A DNA stretch of 64,000 nucleotides from CAUPWF01 sp964367905 (GTDB lineage Bacteria; Bacillota; Clostridia; Lachnospirales; Lachnospiraceae): NCBI GenBank assembly GCA_964367905.1, contig CAYIZP010000005.1, positions 1 through 64,000 on the forward strand, in the 5' to 3' direction. A model generated the notes under the pieces. That model had not been told where the DNA came from and searched no databases. It saw only the letters and a list, made by a program, of their open reading frames with translations. The position numbers and the translations under genes are program-made. Below, piece by piece: positions 17,111 through 26,302 of this stretch; position 1 is the first letter of the stretch; every line of letters starts with the position of its first letter.

Positions 17111-20015
17111 TGAAATAAAATATCAACTGATTAAAATAATTAAAGCAAGAGAATTTTTTCTCTCCCTTATCATGATTGTTCTATTTGCAATCTTAGTTTT
17201 TCGTTGTTTTCAACTACAGATTGTGGAAGGAGAAACTTATTTAGAACAATATACATTATCCATACAAAAAGAGATTGTTACAGAGGGAACTAGAGGAAAT
17301 ATCTATGATCGAAACGGAGAACTTTTGGCCTATAATGTAATGGCCTATGATGTAACCATTGAAGACAATGGTGATTATGATTCGACTGCTGAGAAAAATG
17401 ACAGTCTAACGGAAGCCATTTTATCAGCAATTCAAATCATAGAAGAGAATGGTGACTCCGTTATCAATAATTTTGGAATCATCATCGATGAAAATGGAAA
17501 CTATGTGTATCGCGCTCAGGAAGGGACCACGAGACTTCGTTTTATTGCAGACATCTATGGAAAACCTCTAATTGATGACCTCTCTGACGAGGAGAAAAAC
17601 ATAACACCCGATGAGATAATGGACATGTTATGCGAAGATAAGAGATATGGTGTAAATCAAGAATTATATAACAAAGAGATGGTTCTAAAAATTATAAATA
17701 TTCGATATGAAATGAGTTTAAAGAGCTATCAAAAATACATTCCAACAGATATTGCAAATAATGTAAGTCTAGAAACTGTTGCAGCGATTAAAGAAAGCTA
17801 CAACGAATTGCAAGGTGTATCCATAGCCGAGGGAAGTTATCGCGCTTATAATGACGGAATGTATTTTGGTTCTATCTTAGGATACACAGGGGCTATATCT
17901 CAGGAAGAGTATGATGATTATATGGAAGAAGGTTATACTACCTACAGCACCACAGATAGTGTGGGAAAATCTGGAGTCGAAAAAGAAATGGATCCATATC
18001 TACAAGGAACCAATGGAGAAGAAATTATCTATACAGATGCATTTGGTCAGGTTATTGATTCTGTCAGCACTACAGATTCAGCCCCTGGTAATGATTTGTA
18101 TCTTACCATAGATAGCGAGCTGCAGAAGGTTGCATATGATGTTTTAGAAGAAAAAATAGCTGCTATTTTGTTATCAAAACTTCAAAATACTTTAACATTT
18201 GATAATCGTGCTGTTGGGAGCAATGATGAAATTATGATTCCAATTGGAGATGTCTATAATGCATTTATCTCAAATTCCATCATTGATTATAAAGAGTTTA
18301 CAGATAAGGATGCAGGGGAAACAGAACAGGCTGTCCAAGAAATTTATGAAACAAACCAAGCTACTGTCATCGATTTTGTAAATACTTATTACAACGATTC
18401 AGAGGCTAGTAGTTATAGTGAATTGAGTTCGGATAATCAATCCTATATCCAATATACGGTAAATACTTTACTTCGAGATAATGGTTCAATCTTGTTAAAA
18501 GAAAAGATTGATACTTCAGATGAAGTGTATCAACAGTGGGCAAGCGACGAAAGCATAAATGTGTATACGTATTTAAATTATGCAATTTCTAAAAATTGGA
18601 TCGATACAACAAAATTAGAAGAGTATTTCGATGAATCTGATAATTCCTCTTATTCTGATACCGAGGAAACTTATCGTGCAATCATCAATTATTTAAATGT
18701 TGTGATGATGACAGAGTCAGGTTTTCAACGATTAATCTACGAGAAATTAATTCAGGATGGAAGTGTGACTGGCATGCAAATTGCACTCATTATTTATGAA
18801 CAAGAACTACTTCCAACAGATGATGGAGAATACGAACGTTTGATCAGTGGTAGCTTGACTTCATATGATTTTTTCAGGCTTAAGATTCAAAATCTTGAAT
18901 TTACTCCAGGTCAACTAGGTCTTGAGCCAGCAACGGGATCGGTGGTGATTACGGATGTAAATACGGGTGACGCCCTAGCGATTGTTGATTATCCAGGATA
19001 TGATAATAATCAACTTGCAAATGAAGTAGATTCGGAATATTATAATTACTTATTAAACAGTTCCTCGGATCCTTTATACAATCACGCAACTCAAGAGAAG
19101 ACTGCTCCGGGTTCTACATTCAAAATGGTAACAGCAGCAGCTGGATTAACAGAGGGAGTTATCACTCCTAGTACGATTATTCACTGTTCTGGTATTTATG
19201 AGAAGGTATTTCCAAATCCCAAATGTTGGAGCCATCCTAATGCACATGGTGCCCTAGATGTAGTGGGTGCGATACAAAATTCTTGTAATGTATTCTTTTA
19301 CGAAGTGGGATATCGCCTCAGTCTTTTAGACCGAGAGTTAATCGGAACGGATGATGCTACAGGAAATACAACTAGCATTTCTTATTCTAGTGATTTAGGA
19401 ATTAGCACGATGGAACAATATGCAACTATGATGGGATTAGGTGAAACGACAGGAATTGAAATTTCAGAAACGGAACCTGAAATTTCCAATACAGCATCTG
19501 TACCGAGTGCCATTGGTCAAGGAACGCATAACTATAGTACGGTACAATTAGCAAGATACACAAACACTGTGGCAAATGAAGGAACTGTTTACAATTTAAC
19601 TTTGTTAGATTCCTTGAAGGATAGTGATGGCAATGTAGTGGAGGAGTTTGATGCGACAGTTGCCTCGGTTGCGGATACAATTTCGGCAAATACTTGGGAT
19701 GTGATTCATCAAGGTATGGAGCAAATGGTTGATAACAGTGCTACCTTCTCTAATCTAGAGGGAATCGATATGGCAGGAAAAACTGGTACAGCGCAACACA
19801 ATCAATACAAAGCAAACCATGGATTATTCACAGGCTATGCGCCAACTACAAATCCTGAAATCACAATGAGTGTACGTATTACTTATGGATATACATCATC
19901 CTATAGCGCAGAAGTTGCTCGTGACATCACCGAATATTACTTTGGTGAAGCTACCAAACAAGAAGTTGTAACCGGTCAAGCTGGTACACTAGGTGAAGCA
20001 ATTGCTGGAGATTAA
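17103..20015 (+). CDS. Penicillin-binding protein 2 (class B) with large insertion
   Basis: A 970-residue class B PBP, the transpeptidase of the elongasome. The start is TTG 17103, overlapping mreD. A membrane anchor (about 18-38) is followed by the PBP dimerisation domain (GTRGNIYDRNGELLAYN near 62-78). Transpeptidase motifs are SxxK at S671 (STFK), SxN at 727-729 (SCN) and KTG at 893-895. Typical PBP2 proteins have about 30-40 residues between the TIDSELQ segment (about 335-341) and the ATGSVVITDVNTGDALAIV strand (from 610); here about 270 residues intervene, an acidic Asp/Tyr/Ser-rich insertion. The neighbouring mreCD and rodA genes support a role in cell elongation. Confidence 0.95.
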   Translation: MFDEIKYQLIKIIKAREFFLSLIMIVLFAILVFRCFQLQIVEGETYLEQYTLSIQKEIVTEGTRGNIYDRNGELLAYNVMAYDVTIEDNGDYDSTAEKNDSLTEAILSAIQIIEENGDSVINNFGIIIDENGNYVYRAQEGTTRLRFIADIYGKPLIDDLSDEEKNITPDEIMDMLCEDKRYGVNQELYNKEMVLKIINIRYEMSLKSYQKYIPTDIANNVSLETVAAIKESYNELQGVSIAEGSYRAYNDGMYFGSILGYTGAISQEEYDDYMEEGYTTYSTTDSVGKSGVEKEMDPYLQGTNGEEIIYTDAFGQVIDSVSTTDSAPGNDLYLTIDSELQKVAYDVLEEKIAAILLSKLQNTLTFDNRAVGSNDEIMIPIGDVYNAFISNSIIDYKEFTDKDAGETEQAVQEIYETNQATVIDFVNTYYNDSEASSYSELSSDNQSYIQYTVNTLLRDNGSILLKEKIDTSDEVYQQWASDESINVYTYLNYAISKNWIDTTKLEEYFDESDNSSYSDTEETYRAIINYLNVVMMTESGFQRLIYEKLIQDGSVTGMQIALIIYEQELLPTDDGEYERLISGSLTSYDFFRLKIQNLEFTPGQLGLEPATGSVVITDVNTGDALAIVDYPGYDNNQLANEVDSEYYNYLLNSSSDPLYNHATQEKTAPGSTFKMVTAAAGLTEGVITPSTIIHCSGIYEKVFPNPKCWSHPNAHGALDVVGAIQNSCNVFFYEVGYRLSLLDRELIGTDDATGNTTSISYSSDLGISTMEQYATMMGLGETTGIEISETEPEISNTASVPSAIGQGTHNYSTVQLARYTNTVANEGTVYNLTLLDSLKDSDGNVVEEFDATVASVADTISANTWDVIHQGMEQMVDNSATFSNLEGIDMAGKTGTAQHNQYKANHGLFTGYAPTTNPEITMSVRITYGYTSSYSAEVARDITEYYFGEATKQEVVTGQAGTLGEAIAGD

Positions 20016-20020
20016 AATAT

Positions 20021-20050
20021 ATAATCTGTCGTGTCAAAGCGACAGATTAT
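20021..20050 (+). terminator. Hairpin after PBP2 gene (weak terminator or mRNA stabiliser)
   Basis: ATAATCTGTCG (20021-20031) and CGACAGATTAT (20040-20050) form an 11-bp perfect stem with an 8-base loop, 5 bases after the PBP2 stop. No T-run follows on the plus strand, so it may act as a partial terminator, processing site or 3' stabiliser before minD rather than a full stop. Confidence 0.5.
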
Positions 20051-20103
20051 GCAGGAAAATAGTGATAAAATGCTTAGGAATTGTTAGAAATGGAGGATAA
20101 TAC

Positions 20104-20895
20104 ATGGGTGAAGTAATTGTAATAACATCAGGAAAAGGTGGTGTTGGTAAGACCACTACAACTGCCAACTTAGGCGTGGCATTGAGTCAACATGACAAGA
20201 AGGTATTAGTGGTTGATACTGATTTAGGTCTAAGAAACCTAGATGTAGTTATGGGGTTAGAAAACCGAATCGTATATAATCTAGTTGATGTAATTGAAGG
20301 AAAATGCCGAGCCAAACAAGCGATTATTCGGGACAAGCGATATCCGGAATTGTATCTGCTCCCATCAGCACAGACAAAGGATAAGACGGCTATTTCGCCT
20401 GAACAAATGAAAAAATTAACTGCGGATTTAGCAGAAGAGTACGACTACGTATTATTGGACTGTCCAGCAGGAATCGAGCAAGGATTTCAAAATGCAATAG
20501 CCGGAGCTGATAAAGCAATTATCGTGACTACTCCAGAAGTATCAGCAATTCGCGATGCAGATCGTATCATTGGACTGTTAGAGGCTGCTAAGGTACCGAA
20601 TAATCATCTCATCATTAATCGGATTCGAATGGATATGGTTAAAAGAGGAGATATGATGTCGGTAGATGATGTGAGTGAGATACTGGCAATTCCGCTTCTA
20701 GGTATCATTCCAGATGATGAACAAGTTGTAATCGGCACTAATCAAGGAGAATCCGTGATAGGAATGGATTCTCGTGCTGGACAAGCTTATACAAATATAT
20801 GCAAGCGATTATTGGGAGAAGAGGTTCCGTTTTTAGATTTGAATAAAAAGCCGAATGTACTAGCACGATTTTCAAGTATGTTCGCGTCAAGATAG
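20104..20895 (+). CDS. minD: Septum site-determining ATPase MinD
   Basis: A 263-residue ParA/MinD ATPase. It has the deviant Walker A SGKGGVGKTTTTANLG (9-24), switch motifs VVDTDLGLRNLDVVMG and LLDCPAGIEQGF, and a short C-terminal amphipathic tail with basic and hydrophobic residues (VLARFSSMF) suited to membrane binding. GGAGG lies 8 bases before the ATG. MinD recruits MinC and is cycled by MinE, which is encoded immediately downstream. No minC is found upstream, where many Clostridia carry it. Confidence 0.95.
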   Translation: MGEVIVITSGKGGVGKTTTTANLGVALSQHDKKVLVVDTDLGLRNLDVVMGLENRIVYNLVDVIEGKCRAKQAIIRDKRYPELYLLPSAQTKDKTAISPEQMKKLTADLAEEYDYVLLDCPAGIEQGFQNAIAGADKAIIVTTPEVSAIRDADRIIGLLEAAKVPNNHLIINRIRMDMVKRGDMMSVDDVSEILAIPLLGIIPDDEQVVIGTNQGESVIGMDSRAGQAYTNICKRLLGEEVPFLDLNKKPNVLARFSSMFASR

Positions 20896-20910
20896 GAGGA
20901 TGTGTCTTTT

Positions 20911-21132
20911 ATGTTTCTCTATGGCAAGCAAGCTTCTGTAACGATTGCAAAGAAACGATTGCAGGAATTACTAACCTCTGATCGTATGCATTGTACTCCA
21001 GATATGACTGCACAGTTAAGAGAGGATTTGTATTCCACTATCTCAAAATACATCCCAATCCATGCAGATGATTTTGAACTCAAGCTATCGCGATCAGATA
21101 TACACATAAAATACACAGGAGAAGATAAGTGA
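20911..21132 (+). CDS. minE: Cell division topological specificity factor MinE
   Basis: A 73-residue protein. I chose the ATG at 20911, since AGGAGGA (20894-20900) is correctly spaced for it, whereas the GTG at 20902 is too close. The N-terminal stretch with ASVTIAKKRLQELL is the MinD-activating helix/strand; the C-terminal half (DDFELKLSRSDIHIKY) is the dimerisation domain. It stimulates MinD ATPase and so positions the division inhibitor. Its stop overlaps the rodA GTG start by three bases. Confidence 0.92.
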   Translation: MFLYGKQASVTIAKKRLQELLTSDRMHCTPDMTAQLREDLYSTISKYIPIHADDFELKLSRSDIHIKYTGEDK

Positions 21133-22241
21133 AATATTTCAAAAGATATAGTATAAAAAATTATAGTTGGTTTTTAGTTGTAACAGTGATTGCAATCAGT
21201 ATTTTCGGTGTAATCATTGTTGGAAGTGCTAAGGAGTCTGTACAAGATCGACAATTCATGGGATTAATGATAGGAGTAGTCGCTATGATTGTCATTTCAT
21301 TGATTGATTTTAATTGGATCCTAAAATATCATTGGATATGGTATGTACTCGGTATCCTTCTTTTATTAGCTGTTATATTATGGGGAAGTGAAGATCAAAC
21401 TGCACAGCGGTGGCTTGAAATTGGTTCTTTTCAATTTCAACCTTCCGAGATAGTGAAAATAATTTTAATTGTATTTTTTGCTAAATTTCTGATGGACAAA
21501 AGAGAAAATATTGATAGTTTTTTCTTGTTATTTCGTACAGTTTTACTTTTTTTATTTCCAATTTCATTAATTATTATTCAACCCGATTTATCCACAAGTC
21601 TTAGTATGGGAGTGGTTTTTATTGTATTAATCTACATGGCCGGCCTAAGTTATAAGAGAATTGGTATAATACTTTTAGTTGGTATTCCATTGTTAGCTGG
21701 TTTGTTATTCTATGTCGTACAACCAAATCAAATATTGCTGCGCGGCTATCAACAAGAGAGAATACTTTCTTGGCTTCAACCAGAGGAGAATGCTGATGAC
21801 GGAGCCTGGCAACAGGAAAATGGAAAAATCGCAATCGCATCTGGGCAGTTGACAGGTAAGGGACTGAATAACAATACTACAACATCTGTTAAGAATGGAA
21901 ATTTTATCTCAGAGCCACAAACTGACTTTATTTTTGCAATTATTGGTGAAGAATTAGGATTTATGGGTTGTTGTCTGGTCATAAGTCTGTTATTATTAAT
22001 AGTGTTGCAATGTATTTTGATTGGAATACGTTGTCAAATCTTTGCTGGAAAGCTTATCTGTTATGGCATTGCCTCTCAGATTGGATTTCAAGCATTTATG
22101 AATATGGGGGTTGCAACAGGGTTGCTACCAAATACAGGAATCCCTTTACCGTTTGTCAGTTATGGTTTGACATCACTTGTAACGATGTTTTGTGCAATCG
22201 GAATTGTTTTAAATATTGGATTACAAAAGAAAAAACACTGA
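21129..22241 (+). CDS. SEDS glycosyltransferase, RodA/FtsW/SpoVE family
   Basis: A 370-residue polytopic protein with about ten membrane segments, starting at GTG 21129 inside the minE stop with CAGGAGA upstream. SEDS hallmarks include the SAKES motif after the first segment, FQPSEIVKI before TM4, PDLSTSLSMG in the large loop region and the C-terminal TGIPLPFVSYG. SEDS proteins polymerise glycan strands with a class B PBP. Its company (mreCD, PBP2, minDE) makes RodA the likeliest identity, but FtsW or SpoVE cannot be excluded from sequence alone. Confidence 0.92.
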   Translation: MKYFKRYSIKNYSWFLVVTVIAISIFGVIIVGSAKESVQDRQFMGLMIGVVAMIVISLIDFNWILKYHWIWYVLGILLLLAVILWGSEDQTAQRWLEIGSFQFQPSEIVKIILIVFFAKFLMDKRENIDSFFLLFRTVLLFLFPISLIIIQPDLSTSLSMGVVFIVLIYMAGLSYKRIGIILLVGIPLLAGLLFYVVQPNQILLRGYQQERILSWLQPEENADDGAWQQENGKIAIASGQLTGKGLNNNTTTSVKNGNFISEPQTDFIFAIIGEELGFMGCCLVISLLLLIVLQCILIGIRCQIFAGKLICYGIASQIGFQAFMNMGVATGLLPNTGIPLPFVSYGLTSLVTMFCAIGIVLNIGLQKKKH

Positions 22242-22256
22242 AAGGAAATTATTGGA

Positions 22257-22652
22257 ATGAATATTGGGTTAGTAGCACATGATGCTAAAAAAGTTCTAAT
22301 GCAAAATTTTTGTATTGCTTATCGTGGTATCTTAAGCAGACATGATTTATACGCAACAGGAACAACAGGTCGTTTAATCGAAGAAGTCACCAATTTGAAT
22401 ATTCATAAATTTTTAACTGGTTCATTAGGTGGTAATCAACAACTAGGAGCTCAAATTGAATGTAATCAAATCGATGGTTTGATTTTTCTAAGAGATCCAT
22501 TGACACCGAAATCGACAGAGCCTGATGTGAATGATATTGTACGTTTATGTGACATTCATAACATACCGATGGCAACCAATGTTGCTACTGCGGAATTATT
22601 GGTATTAGCATTGGATAGAGGAGATTTGGATTGGCGTGAGATGTATAAATAA
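22257..22652 (+). CDS. mgsA: Methylglyoxal synthase
   Basis: A 131-residue enzyme converting dihydroxyacetone phosphate to methylglyoxal and phosphate, a glycolytic bypass. Visible features are GLVAHDAKKVLM at the N-terminus, the phosphate-binding TGTTGRLIEE, the SLGGNQQLGAQI loop and the DGLIFLRDPLTPKSTEPDVND segment with the catalytic Asp. AAAGGAAA lies about 8 bases before the ATG. Its position after rodA is typical of Lachnospiraceae. The 3' end overlaps the next gene by 17 bases. Confidence 0.96.
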   Translation: MNIGLVAHDAKKVLMQNFCIAYRGILSRHDLYATGTTGRLIEEVTNLNIHKFLTGSLGGNQQLGAQIECNQIDGLIFLRDPLTPKSTEPDVNDIVRLCDIHNIPMATNVATAELLVLALDRGDLDWREMYK

Positions 22653-23625
22653 AATAAAAATAACTTCGTTAGCACTGATTTTATCCCTAAGTTTTACTGG
22701 ATATGGAAGAGTAGCTATAGCAGAAAATGAAAAGGTACTAGTTCTCGATTATGAGTCAACATTTTCTACAGAGGAATTTGGTACAGGAAACCTGTTCGCA
22801 AGTGAATTGGCAGTGGCCGAAGATGATATTTCAAATCCTGGATATACTCCTGTCGATGGGAATTGTAATGCTACTGGATTGTTCGATGTAAGTAATGAAA
22901 ATGTTTTATATGCAGATTCTATTCATGAACAATTGTATCCTGCAAGTACAACTAAGATTTTGACAGCATATATTGCTTTGAAATATGGAAATTTAGATGA
23001 TGTTGTTACAGTCAGTGAAGTAGCTGTGTCCGTACCTTCTGATTCATCTACAATCAATTTAAGAATTGGCGATCAATTGACTTTAAGGGATTTAGTGAAT
23101 GGTTTGATGCTTATGTCTGGAAATGATGCAGCAGTTGCAATTGCAGAGCACATCTCTGGAAACGTCAATGATTTTGTTGCATTGATGAATGAGGAAGCTT
23201 ATAAACTGGGTGCAACGAACTCTAATTTTATGAACCCACACGGATATCATGACAATGAGCATTATACTTCTGCATATGATTTGTATTTAATTTTTAATGA
23301 ATGTATAAAAAATCCTGCATTTCTAGAAATTTTAGCTCAGGATTCGTATTCTACAATTGTGACACATAGTGATGCAATTGAGGAATCAGTCACTTGGATG
23401 GCAACACTCAGATATAAGAAAGGTACAGCAGCTGTACCCGAGAATGTACAGGTCATTGGTGGAAAAACGGGATACACCTCATTAGCTGGCACTTGTCTAG
23501 TTTTGCTGACAAACGACACAGAAGGGAATCCATATATTTCTGTGATTTTAGGGGCAATTGCTCCAGAGGTATTATATGAAGAAATGACTCCATTGGTGGA
23601 ATGTATGAATAGTACAGAATCCTAG
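22636..23625 (+). CDS. D-alanyl-D-alanine carboxypeptidase (DacF-type, S11)
   Basis: A 329-residue secreted or anchored peptidase S11. An N-terminal signal-like segment (about 5-29, ending near VAIA) leads to a ~60-residue linker and then the catalytic motifs: SxxK at S104-K107 (STTK), SxN at 161-163 (SGN) and KTG at 277-279. It trims the terminal D-Ala from peptidoglycan stem peptides. The GTG start at 22636 lies within mgsA, with AGAGGAGA about 12 bases upstream. The protein ends soon after the catalytic domain, without the C-terminal anchor helix of DacA, so membrane retention would depend on an uncleaved N-terminus. Confidence 0.92.
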   Translation: MRCINKIKITSLALILSLSFTGYGRVAIAENEKVLVLDYESTFSTEEFGTGNLFASELAVAEDDISNPGYTPVDGNCNATGLFDVSNENVLYADSIHEQLYPASTTKILTAYIALKYGNLDDVVTVSEVAVSVPSDSSTINLRIGDQLTLRDLVNGLMLMSGNDAAVAIAEHISGNVNDFVALMNEEAYKLGATNSNFMNPHGYHDNEHYTSAYDLYLIFNECIKNPAFLEILAQDSYSTIVTHSDAIEESVTWMATLRYKKGTAAVPENVQVIGGKTGYTSLAGTCLVLLTNDTEGNPYISVILGAIAPEVLYEEMTPLVECMNSTES

Positions 23626-23640
23626 GAATTAAATAAATTG

Positions 23641-23677
23641 TTCGGGGATATCTCTAACCATTAGAGATATCCCCGAA
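23641..23677. terminator. Bidirectional intrinsic terminator
   Basis: TTCGGGGATATCTCTAA (23641-23657) and its exact complement (23661-23677) make a 17-bp stem with a 3-base loop between the convergent carboxypeptidase and DUF378 genes. The minus-strand side is followed by a T-rich stretch; the plus-strand tail is weaker. Confidence 0.85.
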
Positions 23678-23682
23678 TCAAA

Positions 23683-23883
23683 TTATTCCATGTATTTTAT
23701 CCGTCCAAATAGACTGATTAGATATAATCCACAAATTCCTATGATGGCATAAACAATTCTTGAAAGTAAAGAGAGATCACCGAATAAGAATGCCACCAAG
23801 TCAAACTTAAAAAGTCCGACTAGCAACCAGTTTACTGCACCTACGATTACAAGGGCTAGCGATGTATTGTCAAACCATTTCAT
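23683..23883 (-). CDS. DUF378 family small membrane protein
   Basis: A 66-residue protein with two membrane segments (about 8-30 and 38-58). The pattern LALVIVGAVNWLLVGLFKFDLV followed by LLSRIVYAIIGICGLY is characteristic of DUF378, a family of small bacterial membrane proteins of unknown function. A strong AAGGAGGAAA site precedes the ATG. It is a single-gene minus-strand unit inside the plus-strand half, bounded by the hairpin at 23641-23677 and by a divergent radical-SAM gene. Confidence 0.9.
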   Translation of the reverse strand: MKWFDNTSLALVIVGAVNWLLVGLFKFDLVAFLFGDLSLLSRIVYAIIGICGLYLISLFGRIKYME

Positions 23884-23964
23884 GACTATATTTCCTCCTT
23901 TTTCTTTTCTAAGGTTATTATTGACATAAAAATTATTATTATACTACTTATAAGGAGCTTGCCT

Positions 23965-24900
23965 ATGTTTTATAAAAAATACTCCGATTATTTAAAAGAT
24001 ATCTACGGAGAAAAAGTGTATAAACTTCCTATCAATCTACCTATTTCATGTCCGAATAGAATTCAAGATACAGGATGTACTTTTTGCGCTGAAATTGGAA
24101 CTGGATTTGAAGCATTGTCTGACCATATCTCGATTACAAAGCAGTTAAACAAAACAAAAGAACATATCATAGCGAAATACCATGCACACAAGTTTATAGC
24201 ATATTTTCAAAATTATACCAATACATTCATGCCTTTAGATATATTTAGAGAGAGAATAATGGAAGCAGCTCAGGTGGAAGATATTGTAGCAATTTCTATT
24301 TCCACAAGACCAGATTGTATTCGAGAAGATTATTTATTGATTTTAAAAGAGATTCAAGATAAATACAAGGTGGATATTACGATTGAATTGGGATTACAAA
24401 CAGCAAACTATCATAGCCTAAATCAAATAAATAGAGGACATGGATTGGCAGAGTTCATAGATGCTGTTCTTATGGTTCGTCAGTTTCATATGACACTTTG
24501 TTCGCATGTTATTCTAAACCTTCCAGGGGATGATATGGTTGATGTCATTGAGACGGCTAAAATTTTAACCGCTCTAAAAATTGATATCGTAAAGATTCAT
24601 TCATTGTATATCGCGAAAAATTCTAAAATGTGCTATGATTATGTGAATGGAGATTTTGAAATTTGTTCGAAGGAAGAATATCTCGAACGTCTTGCAACCT
24701 TTATTGAATATCTAAATCCAGATATCATCATCGAGCGCTTATTCAGTCGAATTCCAAAAGAAGATATGGAGTTTTCTAACTGGAGCTGTAGTTGGTGGAA
24801 ATTACAAAATGAATTTCTTGCAAAGTTGGAAGAGGAGAATAGATATCAAGGCCGATTATATAATTATCTCAATGGTTCTGCCTTGAATAAATTACCTTAA
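23965..24900 (+). CDS. TIGR01212-type radical SAM protein (YtqA-like)
   Basis: A 311-residue radical-SAM protein. The ATG at 23965 is 7 bases after AAGGAG (23952-23957); the TTG at 23959 is too near. The cluster motif is the family-specific spacing CPNRIQDTGCTFC (residues about 29-41), followed by the FQNYTNTF segment that marks the YtqA/YhcC group. The substrate is unknown. It is encoded divergently from DUF378 and leads into the HlyD-like/sepF block. Confidence 0.88.
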   Translation: MFYKKYSDYLKDIYGEKVYKLPINLPISCPNRIQDTGCTFCAEIGTGFEALSDHISITKQLNKTKEHIIAKYHAHKFIAYFQNYTNTFMPLDIFRERIMEAAQVEDIVAISISTRPDCIREDYLLILKEIQDKYKVDITIELGLQTANYHSLNQINRGHGLAEFIDAVLMVRQFHMTLCSHVILNLPGDDMVDVIETAKILTALKIDIVKIHSLYIAKNSKMCYDYVNGDFEICSKEEYLERLATFIEYLNPDIIIERLFSRIPKEDMEFSNWSCSWWKLQNEFLAKLEEENRYQGRLYNYLNGSALNKLP

Positions 24901-24911
24901 AGGAGTATGTT

Positions 24912-26276
24912 TTGAAAAAAAAGAAAACAAACATTATATCAAAATATCGAAAAAAAAATTCTCAAAAAATGTTTCGTATGGAAATACTTATATTTGTATT
25001 GATTTTTATATATATTATAGGAAATATTATTTCTCAGTTTTTTGCACCAAATGTCCCTACATATGAAGTACGGATTGGTTCCATCATAGATGATAATTCT
25101 TATGAAGGAATTGTCATAAGAGACGAAACTGTCTTTTATTCTTCTGGAAGTGGTTATCTATATTATCAATTTCCAGAAACATCAAAAGTTCGCGTAAACA
25201 GTGGGATTTATGGGATTTCGGCTACGGAATTATCTCAAAATACTGTCATAAATACAACAGAAAATTTTGAACTGCCTTCTGTAACACAAGAGGAAATTGC
25301 ATCTGAAATTAATAATTTTAATTATACCTTTCAAGAAAATGAGTTTTATGAAATTTATAGTTTTAAAGACGAACTGAACTATATTATCGGCACGGCTAGT
25401 TTTTCTAACGAAACAGATGCTGGCGAACTTCCTACATACTTCGAAGCTAGCGAGCTCTCCACAACAAATTTAGATGGGATACTTGCTTATACGATCGATG
25501 GATATGAAGAGGTGACAGAATCTACATTGTCAGCTGAACATTTTGATAAGACTAATTACCAAACCAAAAACATACAAAACGGATCTGAAATTCAATCAGG
25601 AGATCCAGCATTCAAAGTAATAACGGATGAAGAGTGGAGTGTCTATATTCTTCTAAGTGAAGAACAATTCACATTATTAGGTGATACTGAAAGAATAGAT
25701 GTAAAATTTAAAAAAGATAATAAAATTATGACTGGAGATTTCTCTACACTAAAAAACGGAGAAGAAAGATTTGGAAAAATAACATTTGATACTGGTTTGG
25801 TTCGCTACGCAAATGAGAGATATCTCGAGATTCAGTTAGTATTAGATGATGAACAAGGACTCAAGCTACCACTAACATCTGTTACAGAAGAATCATTCTA
25901 TGAGATTCCAGTTGATTTATTATCAGAAGACGGAAACAGTGTCTATCTGTTCAATGAAGAAAACAAGTATTCAAGTGAACTTTCGGCAAAAATATACAAT
26001 AAAAGTGAAGAGTATTTCTATCTCTCCACGGATATTATTCCTCCGGGCTCAATCCTTACACATAATAATGGTGGAGAACCATTTACTGTAAATACAACAA
26101 AAGAATTTGATGTTGTATATATCAATAACAAGGGATATACCGAAATGGTAACAGTAGATATCTTGACACAGAGTGAAGAATACTGTATTGTAATGCAGGG
26201 TAGCACACGATTAAGAAATTATGATTATATTGCACTATACGCTGATACATTGAGTGATGGCGAACTTACTTTTTAA
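24912..26276 (+). CDS. HlyD-like membrane-anchored protein of sepF cluster
   Basis: A 454-residue protein starting at TTG 24912, with AGGAG 6 bases upstream. A very basic N-terminus (KKKKTNIISKYRKKN) is followed by one membrane segment (about 25-47) and a long extracytoplasmic region. The opening YEVRIGSIIDDNSYEGIVIRDE and the later barrel-like strands resemble HlyD/membrane-fusion proteins, but the coiled-coil hairpin of true adaptors is short or missing and no transporter gene is adjacent. Its place between the radical-SAM gene and yggS-sepF suggests a link to division or envelope assembly. Function unknown. Confidence 0.7.
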   Translation: MKKKKTNIISKYRKKNSQKMFRMEILIFVLIFIYIIGNIISQFFAPNVPTYEVRIGSIIDDNSYEGIVIRDETVFYSSGSGYLYYQFPETSKVRVNSGIYGISATELSQNTVINTTENFELPSVTQEEIASEINNFNYTFQENEFYEIYSFKDELNYIIGTASFSNETDAGELPTYFEASELSTTNLDGILAYTIDGYEEVTESTLSAEHFDKTNYQTKNIQNGSEIQSGDPAFKVITDEEWSVYILLSEEQFTLLGDTERIDVKFKKDNKIMTGDFSTLKNGEERFGKITFDTGLVRYANERYLEIQLVLDDEQGLKLPLTSVTEESFYEIPVDLLSEDGNSVYLFNEENKYSSELSAKIYNKSEEYFYLSTDIIPPGSILTHNNGGEPFTVNTTKEFDVVYINNKGYTEMVTVDILTQSEEYCIVMQGSTRLRNYDYIALYADTLSDGELTF

Positions 26277-26302
26277 AAGCACAATATAGAGAAGGATAAA
26301 AA

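Noticed and set aside
23921..23949. TTGACA at 23921-23926 as the promoter of the radical-SAM gene
   Set aside because: The nearest good -10 (TATACT, 23940) is only 13 bases away and no acceptable -10 occurs at 16-18 bases, so I do not call it.
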